Positions 1 to 10,291 of a DNA stretch of 64,000 nucleotides are shown piece by piece. Position 1 is the stretch's first letter; every line of letters starts with the position of its first letter. The notes below the pieces were generated by a model. The model was not told where the DNA came from and ran no database searches. It saw only the letters and a list, made by a program, of their open reading frames with translations. The position numbers and the translations under genes were made by a program. The DNA is from Brachionus koreanus (lineage: Eukaryota; Rotifera; Eurotatoria; Ploima; Brachionidae): NCBI GenBank assembly GCA_016987375.1, contig PJRA01000172.1, forward strand, positions 235,450 through 299,449. The letters run 5' to 3'.

Positions 1-893
1 TTAGAAATTTTTTTAATCCTAAAATTTGAATAACCATTTCTACCTTTTTTTTTAATTTATTATACATGATTTTTTATTTTTTTTTCTCTCCTTTTTTTAA
101 TCTAAAGTATCATTAGCTAGATACAAATAAAAAATAAATAAATAAATAGTAAATTGTTCGTTAAATGATTAGCATACTAAATGAAAAAATAATCATTAAA
201 AACAAAAATTTCTTAAATTTTAAATAATTAAATAATTAATTTTTAATCATGAAGCATAAGATGTTTCTGTATCTGTGATTCTATCGCTTAGATTTAGAAA
301 TTAAATTTTTTAAGGTATGTTTAATTTAAGAATTTAAAGTTATAAAACTTGAATAGAAAATAACAATTATTGCTTTTCAGAACAATTTTTTATAAGTGAT
401 TTTTTTTTCATATTTTTTCAGATAGACACTCCTGCATATGATTACAAACAATATATTCAATTAAATTAGTTAAACATCAATTGATGCTGTACGAAAAATT
501 ATCTCATTATCAAATTATAATTAAAAAAAGGATATATTCCTAGATGTTCTGAAAAAATACTTTTCGATCAATATCTTTTAATCCAATAAATTAATTAAAA
601 TAATATTTAAAAAGACTAGAATCATTTTAGAAAAAAAAATTTATTTATTCTCAAATTAGACAAATTTTTAAAAGTTTATATTTTCTTGCTTTTAACGAGT
701 ACAACTTAATTTAAAAAAACGCTGATAAACTTAAATGGGAAATTTTTTTGAAATTTCTCATGCTTTTTGATTAGTCTAAAAAATCTAAAATATTGTATAG
801 TTTGTTTTGAACAAACAAATTTTTTTTTTATGCGATAAATTAAAAAATGGTTACAAATTTTAGATTCTAATATTTGCTAAAAAAATAAAAGCA
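1..893. other. AT-rich intergenic DNA
   Basis: No convincing gene is visible. A splice-acceptor-like site near 420 is followed by about 15 sense codons and a stop (to about 468), which could be the last exon of a plus-strand gene lying mostly outside the window. No preceding in-frame exon was found, so it is not annotated as coding. Confidence 0.4.
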
Positions 894-1701
894 ATGACCG
901 CCTTAAATGAAGATGTTAATGCTCCTGACGAGAGTCAAAACACACCTAAAGCTAACACTCAATCCAAAGAACAGTTTATTCAGTCCCAAAAAGAAAGAAC
1001 TCTTTTTTGTATAAATATTGATAATAATTGCACCGAAGATATTTTATACGAACTTTTTCTTCAAGTAATTATGCTAACCATTTTGTTTAAACAAAGTTTA
1101 TTGATCTAATTTACAAAAGGTTGGGCCAATTGACAATATTGTTCGAAAAGCTGACAGAAATGGGAATATAATTGCTTTAATAACATATAAGCACATAGAG
1201 TCATGTGATTATGCTATTCGGCTGTTCAATGGAATCAAGCTATTCAATCAGTCTTTGAAAGTTCAGCAGAGTCAGCCTGGGGGCCAAGTGGGAACCAAAG
1301 GTTCATCTACAAATCTTGCATCTGGATCGAATACCCCTGCCAATCAATCTTTTCAAAACATATATAATAGAAAGTCAATAGAAAGTGTTCCAAATGGGAA
1401 TGAGTTGCCTGCACAGAGCTTAATGGGGCTAATGTTTATGCAACAACAATTTGCTCAGAATATCCAACAATTCAGTACTCCTCAATCTTATCATAGATCA
1501 CATTCAATAGGAGAATCCGATGTTGATTACCGGACAAGCAGACGAAACGAGCGTCAACATCAACACCATGGTGGTAGATTTCAACGCAATTTTTCCCATC
1601 ATCAGAGAGATAGCTCCCAACAAGAGAGAGATTTCAGAGATCATAGAAGATCTTACAAACGTTCGAGATCTAGATCTCCGACGAGCAAGCGAAGAAGATA
1701 A
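894..1701 (+). CDS. RBM7: RBM7-like RNA-binding protein (RRM + RS-rich tail)
   Basis: Two exons, 894-1064 and 1120-1701 (55-nt intron, phase 0), 250 aa. Residues about 35-110 form one RRM. RNP2 reads RTLFCINID, and the closing strand carries the YAIRLFNGIKLFNQS pattern typical of RBM7/RBM11. A Gln/Ser/Asn-rich region follows, and the C-terminus is full of Arg, Ser and His (RSRSRSPTSKRRR at the end). In animals RBM7 is the RNA-binding subunit of the nuclear exosome targeting (NEXT) complex with ZCCHC8 and MTR4, which sends short-lived nuclear RNAs to decay. Family assignment rests on the RRM. RBM11 or another SR-like RRM protein cannot be fully excluded. An AATAAA lies directly after the stop. 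Confidence 0.8.
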
Positions 1702-2134
1702 ATAAAAAAATTTAAATGTATATTTTTTATACTTATAAAATATAATGATTATAATTTTAAATGATCATTATTTTTTAAAATGATCAAAAAGTGTTTTGTT
1801 ATTTGTTAATATTAAATAATTTCAAATATTTTTCTTTTTTTTTTTGGTTATGTATTTGTTTTATTTTCAAAAGTAATCATTAAATAAAACGCAATTTATC
1901 CTTTATTTCTTTGTTTAATTTGATTAATTTAAGTTAAAAAATTAAAATAACATATCATCATTTATTTTATTTTTCATATTAAATCAAAGTAATTATAAAA
2001 GCAAACAAAAAAATGGAAAAATAAGAGAAAAAAATTTAAATGCATTGATTAATTTTCTATTTGTTTTTTTCCTTCCATTTGTCTAATTCAAATGAGTTAA
2101 TATTAGTTAAAAATTCTATATGATGAAAACATGC
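1702..2134. other. Convergent intergenic region
   Basis: AT-rich sequence between the 3' ends of the RBM7-like gene (+) and the GTSF1-like gene (-). It holds AATAAA-type signals for both strands and nothing else recognisable. Confidence 0.4.
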
Positions 2135-2821
2135 TTACTCTTTATATTTCTCAATTGCATTCAATTTAACCATTTTTCTTTCTTTTGGAGCAAGAGATGT
2201 GCTTGAATAAAACTTATAAATAATCAATTTTTAAAAGCTTTTTAAATTTCTCACTAATTCAAATTTGAATTGACTTTATAATGTCTTGGTTGTTTAATTT
2301 CAGTAGGGTTAACATCTTTAAATAATTATTTGAAGAACAAGAAAATGAATTCTTAAACTAAATTTTTCTCACGCTGGTCCCAATTTTCCTCTTCACCAAA
2401 AGGATTTTGATAAGATGATGTAGTTTCATTGGTAATGATGCTGTCCAAATCGTCATCATTATTATCAGCATTTTTTCTATGTGTCTCAACTTGATTAAAA
2501 TGTTTTACAAAAAAATTAATTGTTATTTTTTCATTTATATTTTTGTTTTACTTAGTGAAGCTTCATAAACTAACCTTGTTTTATCTGGACAGACCATTAT
2601 ATGATTTCTCATTTGAAGTCGTGTCATTATATGTTTTGCATTGAAGGGACACATTTCAATTCCAATATTAGCAAAGAGCTGTTTTTGAAAAACTATTCAT
2701 TAGTTAAAGGATAACATTTAATAACCATTACTTTTCGACATTTTATAATGTGATTTTCGAATCTTGATGATCTGATTTTATGATTTTGATCAAATGGACA
2801 AATCAACAAATTGTCTTCCAT
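2135..2821 (-). CDS. GTSF1: GTSF1/Asterix-like CHHC zinc-finger protein
   Basis: Minus-strand exons 2732-2821, 2552-2678, 2359-2489 and 2135-2212 (141 aa). If the last weak donor (GTTTAA) is not used, the protein ends at 2353 after 117 aa. Residues 8-28 and about 39-60 are two CHHC zinc fingers. The first starts CPFDQNHKIRSSRFENH and ends IIKC; the second starts MCPFNAKHIMTRLQMRNH and ends MIVC. An acidic Asn/Asp tract and an isolated Trp (EENWDQ) follow, as in GTSF1. GTSF1 proteins bind PIWI through C-terminal aromatic residues and enhance piRNA-guided slicing or transcriptional silencing. The related U11-48K protein has only one such finger, which argues for GTSF1. The terminal exon (PKERKMVKLNAIEKYKE) looks coding but is the least certain part. 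Confidence 0.85.
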
Positions 2822-2996
2822 TTTATTTTGTTTTAAATTAAATTTTTCAATTTCAACTATTGTATTTATACATAATCATAAAGCTTTTTGTGTAATTTAA
2901 ATTTTGCATTTTAATAAATTTATTTCATTAGATCAAATTAAATTTTGCATAAGTACTTAAAAATTTTAATTTTATTAATGGACTAAATAAAAAAGT

Positions 2997-3209
2997 TTAA
3001 TCTAACATTGGAAACATAGATCTCCTCTCCGAACAGCTCATCGTTGAATAGAAGTTACTTTTGCTGATAGTTGTTTTACTCTCTATCGTATTCCTTGAAT
3101 CAAGACGTCTTTGTCCAACATCATGTCTGCTAATCTGCTTAATGAATTTTGTTAAATTTGATAGAAAAAAATAGAAGAAAAAGTAACGAAATTTAATTAG
3201 CTTTGACAT
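2997..3209 (-). CDS. Possible small protein or terminal exon, unknown
   Basis: A minus-strand open frame of 70 codons. The first 25 codons are Phe/Tyr-rich like translated intron. The second half (from about 3145 down) is much less AT-rich than its surroundings and reads RHDVGQRRLDSRNTIESK and similar, as coding DNA does here. An AG immediately precedes that half, so it may be the last exon of a gene whose upstream exons I could not find. It lies 175 nt upstream of GTSF1 on the same strand. No family recognised. Confidence 0.25.
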   Translation of the reverse strand: MSKLIKFRYFFFYFFLSNLTKFIKQISRHDVGQRRLDSRNTIESKTTISKSNFYSTMSCSERRSMFPMLD

Positions 3210-3434
3210 AAAAAACCAATTCAGTCAAGTTTTAAAATCAGATTATCAAGCCAATTTTAAAATTTTTATCTATAAAAAAAATTTGATAAGGACATCGACA
3301 TTTTGAATTGTTTCCTCTTAATTAAAAATATTTTTTAAGTAAGTCCTTCGTTATGCACCTAATAAAACAAATACTTAATAAATTTTGAAATTTTATGTCA
3401 TTTTATGGAAAAAAGGCTTATTAATTAATATGTT

Positions 3435-3670
3435 AAGTGTAACGAAAAATATGCTTAAAGTAAGATAGGTAAAAGATTGGCTTTAAAAATTTAAAAAAGC
3501 TAATACGAGCCTCAATTAGAGCGATTGTATGCTTCTCTTCAAGAAAAATATCCTTCTTTGGTTAACCGAAATGAAAATTTATTTCCTCAAAATAACGCTT
3601 GACTTCATATAACTAAAAAAAACAATGGCAATAGATAGCCAGAAGAAAAGGGATTGAATTTTGGCTCATT
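3435..3670 (+). mobile_element. Internally deleted mariner transposase remnant
   Basis: The plus strand encodes, with stops, a short stretch like the mariner helix-turn-helix region (MLKV then KDWL.KFKK). This runs directly into the C-terminal mariner motif QLERLYASLQEKYPSLVNRN followed by LFPQNNA.LH, the equivalent of the conserved FHQDNARPH block. The DDD catalytic core between the two is missing, so this is a dead deletion derivative. A second, differently deleted copy lies at 60838-61135. Confidence 0.65.
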
Positions 3671-4042
3671 TTCTTATGAAATTTTACTAACTATGACCAA
3701 AAAAAATTAAAAAAAAATAAAAACATAAATTTTTCATTCACTCTAAAAATAAAAAATTTAAATTTAAAAATAAATTTTTACAAAAGAAAGATTTTAATTA
3801 GGGAATTAATTTATTAAAGAGAGAATAAAATTTTTATTTTTATTTTGCTTATAATACACTTTTACAAATCTAAAACTACAAAACAATTTATTTTTTCTGA
3901 TATTTTGTTGGCTTACTTTTGTCTTATATTTTTACTTAAGTATTATAAATACCATAATCATTATTTATAATTTGATTTAACTTTTTTAAAATTTGAAATA
4001 TTGTAAAATCTAAATAGCATTTCATTCTATTAATTTGCAGCA
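3671..4042. other. Intergenic, nothing recognised
   Basis: Very AT-rich DNA upstream of MRPS27. An acceptor-like site sits at 4040, two bases before the MRPS27 start codon. It could mark a 5'UTR intron or a spliced-leader addition site, but nothing else supports that. Confidence 0.3.
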
Positions 4043-6053
4043 ATGATTCAAATTGGATTTAGTATACTTAAAAAAACCAGACCACATAGACTTTTCAACT
4101 CAAATAGTGGCTTTAATTGGCAAGGTATTTGTACTTAAAAAAATTAATTTTATACTCTTATTTAAAAAATTACAATCAACAAAGGAAAAAGAAAATTTTT
4201 GTCTGAAAGTTATTATTGCTATGATCAATGGGACAAATATTTAGTGTCTGATTTAGTCAAAAAAGTTGGCCCTGGTAAAATAAATGCCCACAATAAAGAT
4301 AAATTTTTTTGTAATGTTTATTTTGTTTTATTAGTTAATCAGTATTCGATTTCTATCAGCGATAGGCTAAAAAATAAAGGCTTAGTTACACCTTTGGACA
4401 TGGATCTGGTAGACAATTTATACTAATTTTGAAAAAATTTATTCTATTTTAATTCTATTTTTTATTTAAAGTTAGCCACCAAAATTATTCATGTGAATAA
4501 TATTCAAGAACTTGAATTTATCGAAAATATATTTTTAAAGTGATATAGAATTTAGGAAAATGATGCAAAATATTAAAATTTAATATAAATTTCTAGCTTT
4601 AGAAAAACTCAACCAGCTTTGTTTGTTAGAGATTCAATGCACTACAGTTTTGTAAGAAATTATATGGACTTGAATCAGTCGGATAGGCTTTTACAAATTT
4701 TAAAATTAAAGGTTTATTTACTGTAAATATCACTATGCATCTAATTTTTTTTTTCAAGTACAAATATGGAATTTTTCTCGACTCTTATACAGCTAATATG
4801 TTGATGGATTATTTTGTAAAAAATGGAAATTACAAGAATGCAGCATTAACAGCTCATGAAATAATGCTGCAAGAAAATAATGAAAATGAATTGAACCTTG
4901 CAGCATGTTTGTTGACATGTTTAAAATGTTTAAGAAGTGGAATTGTTGATGATGAACAAGAAAAGTCCAATAAAGAAGATGAACAACAAACTAAGGTACT
5001 AAAAGTAGTTTAAAGGAAAAAATTTAATCATATATTTGAAGGAAAAACGATTAGTTTATTTTTTGAGAAAAGAGTTTAATGATGAACATTTTGATTTGAA
5101 AAGCATTGCTAAGCTTTGCGGAAAAACCATATATTTTTCAAGCAAACATTTAAAAATGGATGATCAAAATTTAAATAAAAATATGATAGTAATTTTTTTT
5201 TATTTTTTAATTAATTTAATCAATTTAATAATCAAGTTGTATGGATTAGTTCAATACGAAAAGTATGATAAAGCTGTTGAATTTTGGCAAAATTCATTGA
5301 TTAAAAATAACGAGACCACATATCAATTTATAGTAGATTTAATTTGATTTAATTTCAAATTTTTATAATCTTGTAAAAACATTAGATTGATGATTTTAGA
5401 AAAGTTATTGAATCTTTGGTAGCAAATGAAGAAAAAAGTCAGAAATTTTCGGAAATGATACAAAAATGGAATGTAAGAAAAGAAGGAATCTTTGTTAAAA
5501 AAAAATTATAATCTCAATTTAGCATTTAAGTCAAATTTTGGACTCAGAGTCTTCAAAGTTTATTTCTAGCACCAATGTTGAATCTGTTATTCAAAAAGTT
5601 GAAGATGTTTTAAATAAAATTAATGAACAGCAGAGTAAAAAAGATATCGAAATGCAAAATGAATTGTTTGTTAAATGGAACCAAGAGCAAAATAATGAAC
5701 TGAATCAACAAATAAAAAACTTTACAATCGAGCAAAAGAAAAAAAATATTCTTAAACGACTTGATGAGTTAGAGAAACAAGAAGAGATGATTACATTTTT
5801 TGAAAAACGTCAAGAAATAATAGACGCATATTATGGCAAAGGTTTTCCGACTGAATATCCTTCCGATATTCCAATAGAACCAGAAGAGTCTATTTTCAAA
5901 GCAAAATCTGAGAGACACTTCAAACCATGGCCAAAATATATGAATAGACCCAAAAGCTCATACGGAATAAGCAAATCGAGAGCTATTAAACTTGACTCGC
6001 TTAAAAAAATCTACTTGACCAACTCCAATCAGTCACAAAAAAATGAAAATTAA
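4043..6053 (+). CDS. MRPS27: Mitochondrial small-subunit ribosomal protein mS27 (MRPS27)
   Basis: Ten exons: 4043-4124, 4185-4274, 4335-4408, 4472-4539, 4597-4711, 4759-4995, 5042-5188, 5237-5332, 5386-5472 and 5523-6053 (508 aa). Introns are 46-63 nt. The 4275-4334 intron is 60 nt and open in frame, so it could also be retained. The N-terminus is basic and Ser/Asn-rich, like a mitochondrial presequence. The diagnostic block YKYGIFLDSY, then NMLMDYFVKNGNYKNA, then HEIMLQE matches the PPR-like helical repeats of vertebrate MRPS27 closely. The C-terminal 180 residues are charged coiled-coil followed by a basic tail. mS27 is a PPR-domain protein of the mitoribosome small subunit. The protein is about 90 residues longer than human MRPS27 (about 414 aa), mainly at the C-terminus. 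Confidence 0.88.
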
Positions 6054-6198
6054 AAAATTTTTTTTAATAAATTTAGATCTATCATTTTATCTCAATTTAT
6101 TTGTTTTTTTTTTTTAAATTTTGGACTTAAACCCAAAAAAAAATTAAATCACATCAAGATACAGGTTAATTTGATATTTTATCTTGATCAGAAATAAA

Positions 6199-6831
6199 AT
6201 GTCTAAAAATAGATCAAAATTTTTGACCAAAGCTAAAAAGAAAATATTTAAATTTAAATGTACTAGAGGAAATGTGAGCTCTATTATTGATGAAACAATC
6301 ATTTATGAAAATGAAATTGAATCAAAAAAAACTCTTAAATATTCACCTATTAAATTAGAAGCAAGACATTCGCTTTTGCAGATCAGAAAACAAACAAAAA
6401 CAACAAATGAATATGATCATGAAGATTCAAACATTAGTAAATTACCAATTTTAGTATTTACTCCAGAAAAAAATCCGAACAAATTTACAAGCACATTTGC
6501 TGATCGACCTCCGATCGAATCTTTTATGACCGAAGATTTAACAGTTAATTCACCAAGTATAAGCTCAATAAACTATGTTAATTCTCAAATAACAGACAGT
6601 TTAATTACAAATGACAGCACTATCATTGGCACAGAATTTGCTTATTCAAATATCCTCTATTGTTCACCTGAATTGAATAAGCATTCTACAGATTCGTTGA
6701 TCACAGAGGATTTGACATATTTTTCGAGTATCTTTTCAAATTCGTTAAGATCTAATGCAAGCAATTTTAAGACGGCTGGCTCAAAAAAATTACTTAGTAT
6801 GACAAATAACTCGGGCGAAATTTTGGTCTGA
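6199..6831 (+). CDS. Unknown Ser/Thr-rich 210-aa protein with a triplicated motif
   Basis: Single exon, 210 codons from the ATG at 6199. No family recognised. The N-terminus is strongly basic (KNRSKFLTKAKKKIFKFK). The remainder is rich in Ser, Thr, Asn and Ile and lacks hydrophobic segments long enough for a membrane helix. A short motif recurs three times: ESFMTEDLT near residue 106, TDSLITNDST near 131 and TDSLITEDLT near 163, suggesting a repeated phosphorylation or docking site. It starts 145 nt after MRPS27 on the same strand, with an AG (TTGATCAG) 7 nt before the ATG, compatible with trans-splicing in an operon but not proof of it. Absence of introns is unusual beside its intron-dense neighbours. 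Confidence 0.6.
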   Translation: MSKNRSKFLTKAKKKIFKFKCTRGNVSSIIDETIIYENEIESKKTLKYSPIKLEARHSLLQIRKQTKTTNEYDHEDSNISKLPILVFTPEKNPNKFTSTFADRPPIESFMTEDLTVNSPSISSINYVNSQITDSLITNDSTIIGTEFAYSNILYCSPELNKHSTDSLITEDLTYFSSIFSNSLRSNASNFKTAGSKKLLSMTNNSGEILV

Positions 6832-7328
6832 AATTTATTATCTAATATGATATTTTTATTTTAAAAATATATGTAAATTAATTTCATCGAATTTAATTTC
6901 CAATTTGAATTTATTAATTGTGCATTTAAATAAAATTTTCAATTTATTTTTTTTTATTTAAAATAATTTTTTTCAAATCTAATTGAATTTAATTTTTACT
7001 CAACAACAATATAAAGTAAAACTATCCCATTTTTTTATACCGAAAAAATTATTGCCTTTTCTTATTTTTAAAAAAATCATTCTGTTTTCTTTGTTTGATT
7101 TTTAAGTTTAACTTTTACTTTGCTCTGTGTTTTTGTTTTAACTCAAAAGCAAAATAAAATATCATTTTGCTTAATTTTGATTTTTGATAATTTTAGTAAT
7201 AAATCAAAATATTGAGATATAAAAATTTTATTGAAAAGATTGAGGTGATTATTGATTTGAGAATTAAATTTAATTGTATTATTATAAAAAAAAAGAGAAA
7301 TAGTTTTAAAGATTATTTAATATAAATG
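6832..7328. other. Intergenic, nothing recognised
   Basis: AT-rich spacer with poly-A and poly-T tracts between the unknown 210-aa gene and a MITE. No coding signal was seen. Confidence 0.3.
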
Positions 7329-7656
7329 CTTAGTTACAAAAATTACAGTACAAAAAGGAAAAAACTAAATAAATATTTTTCTAGTTGTGCAAAAATGGTC
7401 CTGTAAACAGTACAATGTTGTACAAGTTTGTACAAACGAATTCTATATTCTCCAAATTCTCTTCATTTCCCTGTAAAATGCACTTCATTAAAAAAACATT
7501 AGATAAAATTTGCACTAAATTGCACAATTTCTGCAGAGCTTAGAATTCGTTTGTACAAACTTATCAACATTTTAATGTTTACAGGACCAATTTTGCACAA
7601 CTAGAAAAATAATTATTTAGTTTTTTCCTTTTTGTACTGTAAATTTTGTAACTAAG
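7329..7656. repeat. MITE with about 115-bp terminal inverted repeats (copy 1)
   Basis: A 328-bp foldback. The left end (CTTAGTTACAAAAATTACAG) is repeated as the reverse complement of the right end, and the arms stay complementary for about 115 bp, through a block containing GTACAAACGAATTCT. The centre is a 90-bp unpaired spacer. There is no coding capacity. Related copies are at 24711-25016 (complete apart from the assembly gap) and about 11060-11230 (one arm). This is a non-autonomous DNA-transposon family whose superfamily I could not determine. Confidence 0.8.
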
Positions 7657-8642
7657 TTTTCACATTGCCGTAAAAAGCTATTATGTGTTGAGGTTTCAAG
7701 TGGAGGTGCTTGAACCAACGGTTATTTTTTATAGTTACTGTTGAGGTTTTAAATAAAAGACAGCTTTAAGGTTTAAACATTTTTATTCGAGACAATTTTA
7801 TTTTAACAAAAGAGAGTATATTTTTAACAAAAAACAAAACTTAATTTTAACAATGTTTCATCACTAGTCCTTGACATAAGCCAAGTACTAGTGATGAGGA
7901 GTGAGGAGCTACAGAGTTAGTCCGCAACATATGGTTGCAGCAGCCTTGTTTGCTTTTCTTGTTTGGATTATTTAGCTAAATCCTAAATCAATAATGGGAG
8001 ATATTGAAAAAGCGTGCACTTTTCTAAACTATTAGGAAGTTTTTTTTTAAGTTAAAATTTTGATTTTATTACGATTTAATTTTCAAATAAATTTTCAAAT
8101 AATAAATTTAATAATAAATTTTATTTCGATTCTTATGTTTTTATAAAAATGGAATGATTAACAATAGGAAAATTTTTTCGTGATATAAAAAAACATATTA
8201 AAACTTCCTCCTAAAATTGACTGTGATTATAAAATATTATTTAAATGATGATTAAAATAAAGTCAAATAGGGAAAAAATTGATCACTCACTACAAAATTC
8301 TTGTAGGAAAATAAATATTATTTGAAATAATTAAACACTAAATGATGAAAACTTATACGAAATAGAAGAAATTTTTGAAATAAAATGAGAATTTTTTCAG
8401 CCATCGTGACTAATTAACGAAAAAATTTTTAAATTATTAAATTCAAATAGCTTAAACGCTCTTTTAATTAGAAAAAGAATCAAATTAGTTTTATAAGCTT
8501 AAACCCTAAAACTTTTTATCAAATTAAAAAACAAAAATTTAACATAATTACCATGGAAATTACAAAAAAATATATTTAAAAATTAAAGTTTATTTATGCT
8601 GCTAATCGCATTGAGCCAAAATAAAACCTTAATTGTTCTGAA
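7657..8642. other. Intergenic with two hairpins
   Basis: No gene seen. CATCACTAGT (7859-7868) pairs with ACTAGTGATG (7887-7896), with CTTG/CAAG extending the stem inward. About 35 nt further on, GCAAC-ATATG-GTTGC forms a second hairpin. The sequence TGTTGAGGTTT occurs twice upstream (about 7687 and 7739). The segment is more GC-rich than its surroundings and could be part of a repeat such as a solo LTR or a structured RNA. No core of a known ribozyme was found. Confidence 0.35.
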
Positions 8643-9662
8643 ATGAGTATAACACAAGAAGCCATTAAAAGGATAGCTTTATCAAATAATGTAAGTAGAA
8701 TCATTTGATAGAAATTATTTTATTAATTCTAAAATAAAGAAAAATGACGCTATTAATGAACTTCGAAAAAATATTGTTCCCAATTACAAAATTCGCTCTG
8801 ATTTTTGGCGACATGAAATTTTCTTGAATTTAATCTACGATCTAATTGCTCATTGTCTTAAAAAAGGATTTTCTCTCCACCAGTGTTTCGTATGCTCAAA
8901 TTTTTTTGAAAATCTGCTCAATTTTATTCGAAAGTCTTCTTCTAAACTTCCATCACTTGTAGACCATATATTAGAAAATTTGAAAAAACTCCAACCTAAA
9001 TTATGCGATAAGTCTCTACACGAGTTTATCGACTATCTAAATTTAACAATTTTAACTCATTTCAACTTGTACAAATATGTATTTTGTTTTGACAAAGACG
9101 ATAATAGCTTGATTGTGAAAAATGCCTTTCATATTCCTGTTGATGCTACTAAAGAAGACGACAAATCTGCCAAACCTTATGATACTTGGTTATACGAACA
9201 AAAGATCAAAACATTTGAAACAAAAGAAGAGGAAATAAAAAATAGATATGAAAATCAGCGCAAGGGATTATTAGCAGAGGAAGAAAACGCGTTTAAATTG
9301 ATTGAATTTATCAAAAATGATGCATATGGTGCTGACAAACCTCTTGATGAGAAGGTACATTAAAATTTTACGAAAAATAAAGATTTTATTTGATTAAAAA
9401 TTAATTATTTAATAAGAGTATGACAAAGTTGATTGACAACGCATCGATTCCCGTGATTAATTTTACTAAAAAAGTGCTCAAGTGTGATATGGATGAAGTA
9501 AAAGAAAATTACATCAACAACAAACAAAAGCAGGAAATCATCAATGCAGAAGGTTCGATTTTGTTTAATTCTTATTTTAAGTTATCTAAAATTTTTCTTC
9601 AAGTTGAAGCTCAAAAGGCAAAACAGTCATCTTCAATTACACCAAAAGGCAAAAAAAAATGA
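8643..9662 (+). CDS. C8orf74: C8orf74-like protein
   Basis: Three exons, 8643-8690, 8740-9354 and 9417-9662 (302 aa, both introns phase 0). The N-terminal region (WRHEIFLNLIYDLIAHCLKK then GFSLHQCFVCSNFFENLL) resembles the start of the vertebrate C8orf74 family, which has a similar short helical N-terminal domain and similar total length (about 294 aa). From about residue 160 the protein is charged and coiled-coil-like (KTFETKEEEIKNRYENQRKG). The C-terminus is basic and Lys-rich. The family is poorly characterised, with testis/ciliated-cell expression in vertebrates. The assignment is by recollected similarity and is moderate; the gene itself is well supported. Confidence 0.5.
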
Positions 9663-9912
9663 TCTGTATATTAGAAATACTCTTTATTAATTAAATTTAA
9701 TTAAATAAAATATTTAAAAAATTTAGATTTTCCATCAACTTATTTGTTCTTTGTATCAAATTCTATTTGAGAAGAAAAATTTAGTAAAATAAAATGAATT
9801 AAATATCCTAAAGCTTATTCTGGTTTTATGGCCAATATTGTATTAAATAATAATTAAATTTGTCAAGAGTATAAAATAACTTCCTTATGAAAAAATACTT
9901 GAAATAGTGGAA

Positions 9913-10216
9913 CTATCAACCCTTAAAGAGAGAGGAGAGCAAGGCGACTTAATCTAGTGCTTTAAATTCTCGAAAGGATTGAGTATTTCTACTGGCATAA
10001 CCCGAGCTATTTCACTAATTTCTTTCAATTGAAAGCCCAGCTAGAGGCATGCCGGGAGGTAAGCACAGGTTAGTGAAACAAATCACCATGATCAATCAAA
10101 GAAGAAACTTTCTATCGAACAGAATGGTTAAGAATTTGAATCGATTGCCGGCTGAAATAACTTCAGTAGATACCAAGAGCGACTTATTATACTTACAGAT
10201 TATTGTTTATTATTGA
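9913..10216 (+). mobile_element. LINE reverse-transcriptase C-terminal remnant (CR1/jockey-like)
   Basis: Interrupted plus-strand coding sequence matches the end of many LINE pol proteins: TLKERGEQGDLI then CFKF (family pattern R..GDLI.VFK), later GGKHRLVKQIT and NFLSNRMVKNLNRLPAEI (family pattern FFSNRVV..WN.LP..VV), ending at a stop near 10216. Internal stops and frame changes show it is dead. It is distinct from the LINE type at 19340-20740. Confidence 0.7.
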
Positions 10217-10291
10217 TAAAGAATCATAGGAGTAGAAAAATAAAAATTAAATTTTTTTAGTCAGTTTTTTCCTGAACTATTGAAGGAATTA

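Noticed and set aside
4275..4334. Continuous reading through the second MRPS27 intron
   Set aside because: The 60-nt segment is open but bounded by GTAAAA and TTATTAG and inserts non-conserved residues; treated as an intron, with retention noted.
7859..7910. Hammerhead ribozyme suggested by TGATGAG next to a stem
   Set aside because: The invariant C before TGATGA and the GAAA core strand are absent.
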